61,046 nucleotides of DNA from Oscillospiraceae bacterium (GCA_017416685.1 JAFQBN010000038.1:1-61046), one strand, 5' to 3'. Positions 15,856 through 24,043 are shown, counted from the first letter of the stretch. Made by a program: numbers and translations. Notes: a model not told the origin generated them from the sequence alone.

Positions 15856-16083
15856 ATGGATTTTAACGAACCGGTCTATACGACCGAAGAGGTAGCCAAG
15901 CGGTACCGGGTGACCACTGAAACCGTGCAGCGGTGGGTGCGCACTGGGCGGCTGTCGGCACTTAATTTGGGTGGCACGCGGATGGGACCCTTTGGGATCC
16001 GGCTGTCCGATTTGGTGGAATTTGAGATGAGTGCGACGGTGGGAAAAGCCGCCGGGCAGGCAGAGGGGCGCGCGCGCGTATGA
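15856..16083 (+). CDS. Excisionase-like helix-turn-helix protein
   Basis: A 75-residue MerR/excisionase-type winged helix: YTTEEVAKRYRVTTETVQRW, VRTGRLSALNLGG, then a C-tail. Such proteins bend DNA at attachment sites or regulate promoters. It lies in the early operon, away from int, so it could be the Xis or a regulator. The ATG at 15856 follows GTGGAGGTG. The CDS ends in an ATGA overlap with the next gene. Confidence 0.75.
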   Translation: MDFNEPVYTTEEVAKRYRVTTETVQRWVRTGRLSALNLGGTRMGPFGIRLSDLVEFEMSATVGKAAGQAEGRARV

Positions 16084-16277
16084 CCACTCGAATGATTACG
16101 GTCAGCATTCCTATACCTAAGAACCCGGAGCAGAGACTGGTGCGCAAGTGTGAGCGGGATGAGGCCAGGATAATGCGCAGGTGCCAGCGCTTTGCAGATC
16201 GGCTGTTCAACTGCGTGGCGGTTGGGTACTGCGTATTTGCTCTGCTGGCTTGCGTGCTGGCTGCGTTTGCTCTGTGA
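16080..16277 (+). CDS. Small single-pass membrane protein
   Basis: A 65-residue protein with a basic N-half (RLVRKCERDEARIMRRCQRF) and one C-terminal transmembrane helix (about residues 44-65, CVAVGYCVFALLACVLAAFAL). It overlaps the preceding gene by four bases (ATGA). Function unknown. Confidence 0.6.
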   Translation: MTTRMITVSIPIPKNPEQRLVRKCERDEARIMRRCQRFADRLFNCVAVGYCVFALLACVLAAFAL

Positions 16278-16291
16278 ACGGAGTGTGAGCC

Positions 16292-16480
16292 ATGAGGGAT
16301 ATTGACGAGGTGTTCCACATACCCGCCCGGCGCTGTAAGCGCTGCGGTGGCCTGCTCACCAGCAGCAAGGCTATAAAGGATGGCTACGGCCACACCTGCA
16401 AGATGAAAACCCGTAAAGAAGAACTGGAACGCGAGGAAGCCAAAAACCAGTTCAGTCTCTTTGAGGAGGGGAAAGAGTGA
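16292..16480 (+). CDS. DUF6011-like zinc-ribbon protein
   Basis: A 62-residue protein with RRCKRCGGLLTS and GYGHTCKMK, a compact Cys3-His zinc-binding pattern common in phage early regions, then an acidic tail ending NQFSLFEEGKE that resembles a sliding-clamp-binding (QxxLF) peptide. The next gene starts at GTG within its stop codon. Role unknown. Confidence 0.68.
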   Translation: MRDIDEVFHIPARRCKRCGGLLTSSKAIKDGYGHTCKMKTRKEELEREEAKNQFSLFEEGKE

Positions 16481-17265
16481 ACGAGGTAAAGCGTGTCGCT
16501 TTCTGCTCCTTTGGTGCCGACAGCACCGCCAACGTCCTGCTGGGCATGGAACACGGGGAGCCGCCCGACGAGATCGTATATTGCGAAGTGATGTTCGACA
16601 AAGACATCAGCGGTGAAATTCCAGAACACCGAGACTTCATATATGAAACGGCCATTCCGTTTTTCGCAAGCCACGGCATCAAAACCAATGTGGTACGCGG
16701 AGAAAAAACCTTCATTTCTTGCTTCTATTCCAAAATCGGAGAGAAGGGTGCGGAACATAACCAAGGCAAAATTTGGGCCTGGCCGCTGTGTGGCCGGTGC
16801 TTTGTGCAGCGTGACTGCAAGGCAAGACCGATGTATCGATTTGAACGCACCGCTTGGGCGGGCCAGCAGATTGTAAAACTCTCTGGGATTGCGGCTGACG
16901 AAGAAGCACGTTTGCTGAGTATGTTGGGCTACGGCGGTGTATCCCTGCTGGAAAAGCACGGAAAGACCCAGACGGACGCACGGCAGATGTGCCGTAAAGC
17001 AGGTCTTCTATCTCCCATCTACCAATTCTCCAATCGTAACGGCTGTTGGTTTTGCCCTAATTCCAAGCATCGAGAGCGCCGCCACCTATACGACCACCAC
17101 CCGGATTTATGGCAGGCACTTCTGCGGCTTCAACGAGAGCCAAACAAGGCCACAGAATTGTTCGACAGACACCACACTATTGACGAGATCGACGCAATGT
17201 TCCGCATGGAGGACGCGCAGTACAGCCTCTTTTCGGACAAGCCTGTGATCCCGTATGAATTTTAG
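16477..17265 (+). CDS. PAPS-reductase-like PP-loop protein
   Basis: A 262-residue protein of the adenine-nucleotide alpha-hydrolase fold; FCSFGADSTANVLL is a PP-loop variant near residue 9. Two cysteine clusters follow, LCGRCFVQRDCK (about residue 104) and GCWFCPNS (about residue 189). Phage members resemble phosphoadenylyl-sulfate reductase or DndC, but no sulfur-modification partners lie nearby, so the substrate is unknown. The start is GTG after GAGGAGGGG, overlapping the previous stop as GTGA. Confidence 0.75.
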   Translation: MNEVKRVAFCSFGADSTANVLLGMEHGEPPDEIVYCEVMFDKDISGEIPEHRDFIYETAIPFFASHGIKTNVVRGEKTFISCFYSKIGEKGAEHNQGKIWAWPLCGRCFVQRDCKARPMYRFERTAWAGQQIVKLSGIAADEEARLLSMLGYGGVSLLEKHGKTQTDARQMCRKAGLLSPIYQFSNRNGCWFCPNSKHRERRHLYDHHPDLWQALLRLQREPNKATELFDRHHTIDEIDAMFRMEDAQYSLFSDKPVIPYEF

Positions 17266-17277
17266 GAGGCCAGGCTG

Positions 17278-17874
17278 GTGAGATACCGGGACAGGAAAAC
17301 GGAAGATTTGGTGCTGGATCAGCTGGATGCGCCTGTGCTCCCCTGCTACGAGTGGCGGAAAATTCCCGGTTATGGCGGAGCCTATGAAATCGACTGGGAG
17401 GGTAACGTGCGCACGTGGCGCTGGCGCGGCACACGCTTTTCCAAAGAACCGCGCCCTATGTCCTCCTACATGAGGAAGCAGGGGCGGATGGGTCGGGCCC
17501 GATTTGTGAAACTGACAGACGAGAACGGCAAGGCCCACGAGGTCAAAGTGCTAGCCCTTATGGTGCTGGTGTGGCTGGGTGGCCCTCGGCCCGGAATGGT
17601 TCCCTACCACAAAAACGGCGATCTGGACGACAACAGCGTAAACAACATCGGGTTTACCACCCGAAAAAGGCTGGGGCAAAAGACCGGGGCGGCCTCACGG
17701 CGAAAGCCGGTGGCCAAGGTAACGCCGGGCGGTGAAGTCGTCGCTCTGTACCCCAGCGCCAGAGAAGCCGCCCGTGCCAATCACATGAGCTATCAGACCG
17801 TGCTTGACCGCTGCAACGGCAAGGTAAAAAAGCCGTTTGCCCTGGATGGGACGACATACATCTTTGACACATAA
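17278..17874 (+). CDS. HNH endonuclease with NUMOD modules
   Basis: A 198-residue protein with an N-terminal NUMOD4-like WRKIPGYGGAYEIDWEGNVR, an HNH region (MVPYHKNGDLDDNSVNNI at about residues 106-123) and a C-terminal NUMOD1-like helix-turn-helix (VALYPSAREAARANHMSYQT). This is the layout of free-standing homing endonucleases in phages. The start is GTG after AGGAGG. It may be a selfish insertion between two early genes. No intron is evident. Confidence 0.85.
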   Translation: MRYRDRKTEDLVLDQLDAPVLPCYEWRKIPGYGGAYEIDWEGNVRTWRWRGTRFSKEPRPMSSYMRKQGRMGRARFVKLTDENGKAHEVKVLALMVLVWLGGPRPGMVPYHKNGDLDDNSVNNIGFTTRKRLGQKTGAASRRKPVAKVTPGGEVVALYPSAREAARANHMSYQTVLDRCNGKVKKPFALDGTTYIFDT

Positions 17875-17885
17875 AGGAGGACGAC

Positions 17886-18167
17886 ATGACCGTAGCCTAC
17901 TACACCAATGACGAGGGCGTTATACTGCGGCACCACAAAGTTTCCGACGATATGAACCCTCTGGAGTTGCAGGAGAAGATTGCGGAGTACAACAAGAAAT
18001 CCCGCGACAAAGCACACGTACATCAGATCCAGGAAGGGAGCCTGGAAGCATACCTTTTTGACCTTGCCAACAAGAAGCTGCGCCTGAACAAAGAAACCGT
18101 CCAGGATGCGCTGGATGCTCTGAGTGAGGCTCGCAACCACATTGAGTGTCTGATGGAGGAACTGTAA
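17886..18167 (+). CDS. 93-residue hypothetical protein
   Basis: An acidic, helical protein after AAGGAGGACGAC. The C-half (LRLNKETVQDALDALSEARN) looks like a helical hairpin. Its stop overlaps the next start by one base (TAATG), so the two are coupled. No known domain is seen. Confidence 0.65.
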   Translation: MTVAYYTNDEGVILRHHKVSDDMNPLELQEKIAEYNKKSRDKAHVHQIQEGSLEAYLFDLANKKLRLNKETVQDALDALSEARNHIECLMEEL

Positions 18168-18715
18168 TGAACCGATTGCAGGAAAGGCGCTTGGAGCTGG
18201 GCCTGTCCCAGCCGGACGTGAGCGCGAAGTTGAAAGAAATCGACCCGCGTATGGACGTGGGAATGGTGTCCAGATTTGAACGCGGCGCGTGCTTGCCGAC
18301 GCTGCCGGTCCTTATTGGCCTTGAGACCATCTTGCAAGCTCCCAGGACGGCGCTTTTTGGTGAGGACGAGCTGGGCGCTGCCCAAGAGTTCAAGGTCGTA
18401 GAGGGGCAGGAAACGTCCCCAGTGACGGAGAGACTGGCGAGTCTTGTTCCCTTTGGTCGCCACAACGCGATTTCCCGCAGGGTACTGGCCGCGAAGCTTG
18501 GCATGAATGATCGGCAGATGCGCCATGCCATTGAAGATGCACGGGGCGAGGGGCTTATCATTCTGTGCGAGTGCAATGGGCGCGGTTATTACCAAAGCAA
18601 CGATTTGGACGAAATCTACCGCCAGTACATCCAGGACACCAACCGGGCAATGGCAATTCTGAAACGACGTAGACCCATGCGCAACCTGTTGAAGCAGGCG
18701 GGCCGCTGCGTATAA
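18167..18715 (+). CDS. XRE-type HTH protein with C-terminal winged helix
   Basis: A 182-residue DNA-binding protein: an N-terminal HTH (MNRLQERRLELGLSQPDVSA, RMDVGMVSRFERGACLP) and a second DNA-binding-like domain (ISRRVLAAKLGMNDRQMRHA, IEDARGEGLIIL) resembling a winged helix, ending in a basic tail. It is probably a regulator of early or late phage transcription. The ATG at 18167 follows GGAGGAACTGTA; an upstream in-frame start is rejected. Confidence 0.75.
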   Translation: MNRLQERRLELGLSQPDVSAKLKEIDPRMDVGMVSRFERGACLPTLPVLIGLETILQAPRTALFGEDELGAAQEFKVVEGQETSPVTERLASLVPFGRHNAISRRVLAAKLGMNDRQMRHAIEDARGEGLIILCECNGRGYYQSNDLDEIYRQYIQDTNRAMAILKRRRPMRNLLKQAGRCV

Positions 18716-18739
18716 CAAATTTTTTAGGAGGAACGACCC

Positions 18740-19327
18740 ATGAAGAAACTGTTTATTTCCCAGCCTATGAGAGGCAAAACCCCCGCAGAAATCTTGGATG
18801 AACGCCGCCGCATGATCTTCCAGGCAGAAAGGATGTTCCCTGACGGGATCGAAGTGCTGGACACCTACTACAAGGACTTTGACGGTAACCGCGTGGAATT
18901 CTTGGGCCGCAGCATCGGCGATCTGGGAAAGGCTGACATTGCCATCTTTGCCCCCGGCTGGGAAGACTTCTCCGGCTGCCGCTGCGAACACGCCGTTTGT
19001 GAGGAATACGGCATTGACCACATTCACTATACGCCCCGTTCCGGTATGGATCAGGAGCTGGAGGCTACGATTCTGGAGGGCGCACTCTCTCACTTTGGCT
19101 ACGATGCACAAATCGTTAAGGCCATTGAGGAACTTGGCGAACTGACCGTTGAGCTGGCCCGCCACCGTAATGGCGCAGACAACATAGATGCTGTGCGCGA
19201 GGAGCTGGCGGACGCCTTTGTGATGCTGAACCAAATGGAGCTGGTATTCGGTGACGTGACCGAAATCGAAATTGCCAAGCTGGAGCGCTTGGAGCGTATG
19301 ATCCACGGTGGCCATGTTTCTGTGTAA
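18740..19327 (+). CDS. DUF4406 and MazG-like fusion protein
   Basis: A 195-residue two-domain protein. The N-half (KLFISQPMRGKTPAEI, then DLGKADIAIFAPGWEDFSGC) matches DUF4406, a nucleoside 2-deoxyribosyltransferase-like Rossmann fold. The C-half (KAIEELGELTVELARHRNGA, REELADAFVMLNQME) carries the EExxE...ExxD metal pattern of MazG/dUTPase-like nucleotide pyrophosphohydrolases. The fusion suggests nucleotide-pool clean-up or modification during phage growth. It follows AGGAGG by seven bases. Confidence 0.75.
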   Translation: MKKLFISQPMRGKTPAEILDERRRMIFQAERMFPDGIEVLDTYYKDFDGNRVEFLGRSIGDLGKADIAIFAPGWEDFSGCRCEHAVCEEYGIDHIHYTPRSGMDQELEATILEGALSHFGYDAQIVKAIEELGELTVELARHRNGADNIDAVREELADAFVMLNQMELVFGDVTEIEIAKLERLERMIHGGHVSV

Positions 19328-19490
19328 CCGCTGCGGCGAGGTGTTCCGGGAGCCGGACACCAAGCGCGTAACGGAGAACATGGACGGCGAAAACGGGTGG
19401 TGGACATACACCGTGGCATTCTGCCCGATCTGCGGCTCCCACAATATTGAGGAGACTGCTGAGAATAACGAGGACGGGCCGGAAGATTGA
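19314..19490 (+). CDS. Zinc-ribbon protein, 58 residues
   Basis: Two CxxC knuckles, FLCNRCGEVF and AFCPICGSHNIE, surround an acidic loop, and the tail is acidic. The frame overlaps the end of the previous gene. An alternative GTG lies two codons upstream. It is one of several tiny cysteine-rich proteins in this early operon. Confidence 0.65.
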   Translation: MFLCNRCGEVFREPDTKRVTENMDGENGWWTYTVAFCPICGSHNIEETAENNEDGPED

Positions 19491-19527
19491 CCGGTACCAA
19501 ATATGAAAACAACAGGAGGACAACACA

Positions 19528-20343
19528 ATGAGCGAGAACAATGAACTGATGGCAACAAGCGTCCAGAACGAGCAGGACGCGCTTATGGCCCTGGACTTTG
19601 ATAACGTCCTGGCCCTGGCTGATCGCGCCGACAAGATGGTTGGTGCGCTGAACAAGATCATGGCCGCCGCTATCAAGATCACAACCCCGAAAGACTGGTG
19701 CCTGATCGGCGGCACCCCCTACCTGCAGGAAACCGGCGCAAGTAAGGTGGCCCGCCTGTTCGGCATCGGCTGGAATATCCATCCCGGCTACCCCAAGGTA
19801 GAACTCGACGGCGATGGTTACCCAACCTACACCTACCGCATGACATTCCGCATGGGCGCGCAGCAGATCGAGGCGGAGGGTATGCGAAGCGCCCGCGATG
19901 AGTTTTTTGCCGGGAAGAAAACGGATAAGAACGGCAATCCCCAGCAACAGAAAACCGTGGATGAGATCGACCTGGCGGACGTGAAGCGGTCGGCTTACAC
20001 CAACTGCCTGAACCGTGGCATCAAGGGTATTTTGCCTGGCCTGCGCAATCTGGACGTTGCAGATTTGGAGCGCGGCGGCATCAACCTAAACAAGACCAGC
20101 GGCTATACGTTCAAGACTGGCTCCAAGGGCGGTAACACCGGCAAGGCAGAGGAAAGCGGCCTGGCCTGCGAGGCGTGCGGGGCCTCCATTACCCAGAGAG
20201 TGGCCAGCTTTTCCCAGGGAAAATATGGACGTGCGTTGTGCATGAATTGCCAGAAAGCCGCTGACGCCGGAGCGCTGGATGCGAATTACCAGGATGCGCC
20301 GTCGGCCATCGACGACCGGAATGCATATCCGGAGGAGCGGTGA
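19528..20343 (+). CDS. Probable single-strand annealing recombination protein
   Basis: A 271-residue protein. The core (ADRADKMVGALNKIMAAAIK, DWCLIGGTPYLQETGASKVA, KRSAYTNCLNRGIKGILPGL) resembles the Rad52/Erf-like group of phage annealing proteins, and a C-terminal zinc knuckle follows (ACEACGASITQ...ALCMNCQ). A PD-(D/E)XK nuclease is encoded immediately downstream, the usual annealase-exonuclease pairing for phage recombination. The family assignment is from pattern and context. The start follows AGGAGG. Confidence 0.6.
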   Translation: MSENNELMATSVQNEQDALMALDFDNVLALADRADKMVGALNKIMAAAIKITTPKDWCLIGGTPYLQETGASKVARLFGIGWNIHPGYPKVELDGDGYPTYTYRMTFRMGAQQIEAEGMRSARDEFFAGKKTDKNGNPQQQKTVDEIDLADVKRSAYTNCLNRGIKGILPGLRNLDVADLERGGINLNKTSGYTFKTGSKGGNTGKAEESGLACEACGASITQRVASFSQGKYGRALCMNCQKAADAGALDANYQDAPSAIDDRNAYPEER

Positions 20344-20348
20344 GCTGA

Positions 20349-21278
20349 ATGTTGACCGCAAAATACATATCTGACCGCGTGAGCGCGTTTGTGAAAAGCG
20401 AGATCAAGGTTTACCCCTGCAATAATCTGCGCGCCAGCAACATCGGCCACCCCTGCGAGCGGTACCTGTATCTGCTTATCAAGCATTGGGACGAGCAAAA
20501 ACCCCACGACGAGGGCTTGCAAAACATCTTCGACTTTGGCAACAGCGTGGAGGAGTACACGATCCAAAAGCTGAAGAACAGCGGCCTGGAAGTGGTTACT
20601 CCCACCGTGCGCAGCTGGAAAGTGGAGAACCCCTTTATTACCGGGCGCGAGGACATCCGCATCAAAGACCCGGACGACGGGCAGCTGTACCCGGCAGAGA
20701 TCAAGGGCCTTTCCCCTTATGAGTGGGAGCGTCTGAACACCGTGGAGGACTTCTACAACAGCAAGAAGCATTATGTAAGGGCCTATCCATCCCAGTTGCT
20801 TGTGTACTGCTGGAAGTTCGAAAAGGAAAAAGGCTTTTTTATCTTGACCAACAAGCTGACCGGCGAGTTGAAGATCATCGAAGTTCCCTTTGACTGGGAT
20901 CGCGCGGACGCGCTGCTGAAAAAGGGCGAGCGCGTATACGCCGCCCTGGCGGATCCCACCGGAAAGACCATCCCCGCAGCGTGCGAGGATATTACCGTGT
21001 GCGAGAAATGCGGTCTGTGCCATCTGTGTACGGCCCAGATCGAGCGCCCGGACATGGACGTGGACGACGGCGAACTGGAGGCACTGATCGACGAGAAAAC
21101 GGCCCTGAAACCCTACGTTGACCAGCACAAGAAGCTGGACGAGGAAATCAAGAAAAAGGTTGGTGAACGGGAAAAGGTACTGGCTGGCAAGTATGTTGTC
21201 ACAGCAAAGACCATTTCCAAGCAGGCATATACTGTTGCCGCGAGAGTGGAGCGCCGCTTGACCGTTTCACGCCTTTAA
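20349..21278 (+). CDS. PD-(D/E)XK nuclease
   Basis: A 309-residue nuclease of the Cas4/RecB-like superfamily: RASNIGHPCERYLYL at the N-terminus, ITGREDIRI (about residue 97) and PAEIKGLSPYEW (about residue 115) supplying the D and E-x-K residues, and a cysteine cluster VCEKCGLCHLCTAQ near residue 218 that may bind a metal or Fe-S centre. It starts five bases after the annealing-protein gene, supporting a joint recombination role. Confidence 0.82.
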   Translation: MLTAKYISDRVSAFVKSEIKVYPCNNLRASNIGHPCERYLYLLIKHWDEQKPHDEGLQNIFDFGNSVEEYTIQKLKNSGLEVVTPTVRSWKVENPFITGREDIRIKDPDDGQLYPAEIKGLSPYEWERLNTVEDFYNSKKHYVRAYPSQLLVYCWKFEKEKGFFILTNKLTGELKIIEVPFDWDRADALLKKGERVYAALADPTGKTIPAACEDITVCEKCGLCHLCTAQIERPDMDVDDGELEALIDEKTALKPYVDQHKKLDEEIKKKVGEREKVLAGKYVVTAKTISKQAYTVAARVERRLTVSRL

Positions 21279-21290
21279 GGAGGCGCAGCT

Positions 21291-22175
21291 ATGATCCCGT
21301 GGATACAGGTATATTCGAACCTGCCCCAACACCCCAAGACAACCAGGCTGGCGGACGAGCTTGGCTTGACGAGCGCAGCGCTGAACCCCAACGTGCTGGC
21401 TGTCGGTATGGTGGTCAGCCTTTGGGCCTGGGCCATACAGAACGCCCATGACGGCGATCTGTCCGGCTGTTCCGCGCGAGCCATAGCCGATGCCTGCCAG
21501 TGGAAGAAGAAGCCGGAGACGCTCGTAAAAGCCCTGCACAATGCTGGCTTCCTGGATGCAGACATGAAACTGCACAACTGGGACGATTACACCGTGATGT
21601 ATCAGGACTTGCAGGAGGACAGCAAAATAAAGCACCGGGAGCGTCAGCGCAGATACCGCGAAAAGAAAAAAGGTGACGTCACGGTGACGTCACCTTGTGA
21701 CGAAAGTGACGCGATACCTAACCAAACCAAACCAAACCTAACCAATATATTCTCTGGTGGTGATGATGCGCGTGCGCGTGCGCAAGAGGACGTGAGCTTG
21801 TTTGCCCAGTCCCGTGATTTGGACATGGATGCGTATTTCGGCGTGACACCGGAAATCCGTGCCAAGGTGGACGCACTCACCCAGGAGATATTTAACCGGT
21901 TTACCACTCGGCAGCCTACGCAGATAGATCAGGCACACGTGTTCCGGTCTGTCATGGAGCAAAGCGTGGAGCCGGAATGGAGCGTGTGTCTGAGTGAGAA
22001 CCGTAAAGGGCTGTTGCTGTACGCCTGTGAGGCGGCGGCAAAGGCGGGAAAACCGGGCGACTGGAATTACATCGACGGGGTGCTGGTCCGTTTGCATCAG
22101 CGCGGAATAAGCACTCTGGACGAAGCAGAGGACTACGACATCAGCCGCGATCAGGCTCGCGGCGGCACTGACTAA
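21291..22175 (+). CDS. Phage replication initiator (replisome organizer type)
   Basis: A 294-residue protein with an N-terminal winged-helix region (MIPWIQVYSNLPQHPKTTRL, then a HKRERQRRYREKKK-like basic stretch near residue 115), a low-complexity linker, and a C-terminal helical domain that may bind the helicase or its loader. Like lambda O, the linker-coding DNA holds a cluster of iterons and an AT-rich tract (21672-21752), the probable origin. It starts after AAGGAGG. No dedicated phage helicase is visible, so host DnaB is probably recruited. Confidence 0.72.
   Translation: MIPWIQVYSNLPQHPKTTRLADELGLTSAALNPNVLAVGMVVSLWAWAIQNAHDGDLSGCSARAIADACQWKKKPETLVKALHNAGFLDADMKLHNWDDYTVMYQDLQEDSKIKHRERQRRYREKKKGDVTVTSPCDESDAIPNQTKPNLTNIFSGGDDARARAQEDVSLFAQSRDLDMDAYFGVTPEIRAKVDALTQEIFNRFTTRQPTQIDQAHVFRSVMEQSVEPEWSVCLSENRKGLLLYACEAAAKAGKPGDWNYIDGVLVRLHQRGISTLDEAEDYDISRDQARGGTD
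21672..21752. other. Putative phage replication origin inside the initiator gene
   Basis: GGTGACGTCAC, GGTGACGTCACC, TTGTGACGAA and AGTGACG stand close together at 21672-21711. A run of TAACCAAACC-type repeats (21718-21743) and the AT-rich AATATATTCT follow. Iterons plus an unwinding tract in the linker part of an initiator gene is the lambda-type origin layout. Confidence 0.55.
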
Positions 22176-22196
22176 CAGCAAGGAGGCGAGCGCTAC

Positions 22197-22430
22197 ATGG
22201 ACTACTGGCACAAAGCATGGACGTGTCCGTTCTTCAAGTGGGACGAGCAAACCTGCGTTGGCTGTGAGGGCGGCAAGCTCCAGTTCCCGGACAAGGAAAG
22301 CGCTGTGGAGTACATGAACAAGTTTTGCGCCGGTACCGGCTGCGCCTGGGAGAAGTGCAGCGTCGCCGCATCCCTGCTGAAATATTACGACCGAAAGGAA
22401 GATACAGACCATGAGCAACCCGAAAGATAA
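22197..22430 (+). CDS. Cysteine-rich 77-residue protein
   Basis: Six cysteines (TCPFF, TCVGCEGG, FCAGTGCAWEKC) suggest a metal-binding or redox-stabilised fold. The gene follows AAGGAGG and overlaps the next by 20 bases. It is unnamed, but similar small proteins are frequent in Clostridia prophage early operons. Confidence 0.62.
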   Translation: MDYWHKAWTCPFFKWDEQTCVGCEGGKLQFPDKESAVEYMNKFCAGTGCAWEKCSVAASLLKYYDRKEDTDHEQPER

Positions 22431-22770
22431 CCGGATCAAGCAGCTGGAGGAGCAGGTGAAGGACCTGCAGACCGAGTGCAAAGCGCTGCACAATACCTGC
22501 ACGCGGCAGCGTGACAGCCTGGCCGCCCAGCAGGAGACCATTGTGCAGCTGAATATCTCCATTGACAGCACGCTTGCGTGTCTGGCAGAGAAGTACGGTT
22601 TCCCTAAAGAAAACGAGGATGGAACTACAGCCAAAGCCCTTTCGATCTCCACGGAGGCATACCCCGGCGTACTTGACCGCCTGGATGTGCGTGCTGTCAT
22701 TGAGGACGGCAATTACGTTATTACGGTGGCTCCAAAGCCCCGGGAGGACGCAAATGCTGAAACGGTTTAA
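22411..22770 (+). CDS. Coiled-coil hypothetical protein, 119 residues
   Basis: The N-half (about residues 6-55) is a heptad-rich coil starting DNRIKQLEEQVKDLQTECKA; the C-half is a short globular region. It overlaps its neighbours on both sides, as expected for a coupled early operon. Function unknown. Confidence 0.65.
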   Translation: MSNPKDNRIKQLEEQVKDLQTECKALHNTCTRQRDSLAAQQETIVQLNISIDSTLACLAEKYGFPKENEDGTTAKALSISTEAYPGVLDRLDVRAVIEDGNYVITVAPKPREDANAETV

Positions 22771-23086
22771 GGCTTGGTTGATAAAGCGTTTGGGCGGCTA
22801 CACCCAAGAGGAGTACGACGACTGGAGACGTATTCCTATTCAGAAGCCTGCCCTCCAAGAAGTTAATCGAAGTGTTATCACTCTAAAGGCAGGGCGAACT
22901 GTTGACTTCAAGGAAATCATGGAGTACGGGGAACAGCAAATGGAGATTGTCACGACCAGAGGAATAATCGACGAGCTTGCCAATGCTATGCTCCCGTTTG
23001 TTTTCTGGAAGAAAACAACTGTTGATTTCAAAATGCGCGTCGAGGGCGTGTTGATGGTCGTGGAACCGGCCAAGGAGGGGAACTGA
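22754..23086 (+). CDS. 110-residue hypothetical protein
   Basis: The start at 22754 follows GGGAGGACGC; the longer frame upstream is only a shadow of the preceding gene. The protein has a basic, tryptophan-containing N-terminus (MLKRFKAWLIKRLGGY) and a mixed alpha/beta C-part. No family is recognised. Confidence 0.6.
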   Translation: MLKRFKAWLIKRLGGYTQEEYDDWRRIPIQKPALQEVNRSVITLKAGRTVDFKEIMEYGEQQMEIVTTRGIIDELANAMLPFVFWKKTTVDFKMRVEGVLMVVEPAKEGN

Positions 23087-23087
23087 C

Positions 23088-23336
23088 ATGGCAAGGTGTA
23101 AAGGCTGTGGCGCGGAAATCGATTGGATCACGACCCGTGCCGGTAAGCACATGCCGGTTGACCCGGCTCCGGTGTTCGTGGCCGTAGGAGACGGCAAAGA
23201 CGTTTTCGTTACCGACGATGGCGAAGTGATCCACGGTCGCGCATTATCCTCCGACGACGGCAGCGCAGAAGTGGCCTTTGTATCGCACTTTGCTACCTGC
23301 CCGGTAGCTGGGAGCATTAGGCGGTGGGGGAAATAA
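23088..23336 (+). CDS. Zinc-ribbon-like protein, 82 residues
   Basis: It starts MARCKGCGAEIDWITT and ends with HFATCPVAG, giving a split CxxC...HxxxC metal site around a beta-rich region containing KHMPVDPAP. The start follows AAGGAGGGG. Proteins of this type are common in phage early regions. Its role is unknown. Confidence 0.66.
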   Translation: MARCKGCGAEIDWITTRAGKHMPVDPAPVFVAVGDGKDVFVTDDGEVIHGRALSSDDGSAEVAFVSHFATCPVAGSIRRWGK

Positions 23337-23421
23337 GCAGGGCGAAGAAGAAAATAACCCCCGCAGAAGACTCGCATAGCGATTATAAGAGACTACAACA
23401 AGAACAAAAGGAGCTAAAACA

Positions 23422-24030
23422 ATGGAAAACTACATCAACATTTGCGGTCAGCGGATCGAATTGACCGCCGAACAGGTGGAGCAGCTTAAGAGCGGTCTCG
23501 GCCTTAATCAAGTCCGACTGGCAGACATTGCAGTGAAGGATACCTTCAAGATCGGCCAGCATGAGTTTGTCGTTCTGGAACATTCAGGCGACACTACCGC
23601 GGTGATCCGCAAGGACCTTTTGGTGGAGCGAAAGGAATTTGGAGAGAACAACAACTATGCCGGCTCTTATGTCGAAGAGATCTGCAACCAGTTTGGCGCA
23701 GAGATCGAGGCTGTGATCGGCAAGGAGAACCTGGTGGAATACACCGTGGACCTGACGAGCGACGATGGCCTGAAAGACTACGGCAATATCCGCCGCCGGG
23801 TCTCTCTGCTGACGGCTGACCTGTACCGCCGGTATGTTGAGGTTCTTGATGAACACAAGCCGGACAAATGGTGGTGGCTGGCGACACCATACAGTACTCC
23901 CAAGCATGAGAACGACAGCTGGGTCAAGTGCGTCGCGCCGTCCGGCTACGTCAACTACTACTACTGCGACTACGGCCGCGGCGTGCGCCCGTTTTGTATC
24001 TTAAAATCTAATATCTTTGTATCGAAGTGA
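23422..24030 (+). CDS. Diversity-generating retroelement target protein 1
   Basis: A 202-residue protein whose C-terminal half is a C-type-lectin-like (DUF6273-type) domain: WWWLATP near residue 153, CVAPSG, then the variable positions and RGVRPFCIL. The variable repeat VR1 occupies residues about 170-190 and matches the template repeat except at template adenines. The N-terminal part is a separate helical domain. No signal peptide or membrane helix is present, so it is cytoplasmic or virion-borne. Stable lectin folds like this tolerate many surface substitutions and display ligand-binding diversity. Confidence 0.88.
   Translation: MENYINICGQRIELTAEQVEQLKSGLGLNQVRLADIAVKDTFKIGQHEFVVLEHSGDTTAVIRKDLLVERKEFGENNNYAGSYVEEICNQFGAEIEAVIGKENLVEYTVDLTSDDGLKDYGNIRRRVSLLTADLYRRYVEVLDEHKPDKWWWLATPYSTPKHENDSWVKCVAPSGYVNYYYCDYGRGVRPFCILKSNIFVSK
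23929..23992 (+). repeat. Variable repeat VR1
   Basis: Sixty-four bases aligned without gaps to template 24997-25060. In the 33-base adenine-rich core there are 9 differences, every one at a template A; all C, G and T positions are conserved. The invariant GGCGTGCGCCCGT tail marks the end of the exchange tract. Confidence 0.92.
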
Positions 24031-24043
24031 AAGGAGCATTCTT

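Noticed and set aside
16600-16640. Extra 0A boxes inside coding regions (TTCGACA-type matches)
   Set aside because: A seven-base motif occurs by chance several times in a window this size. Only matches next to promoters or start codons were kept, and cautiously.
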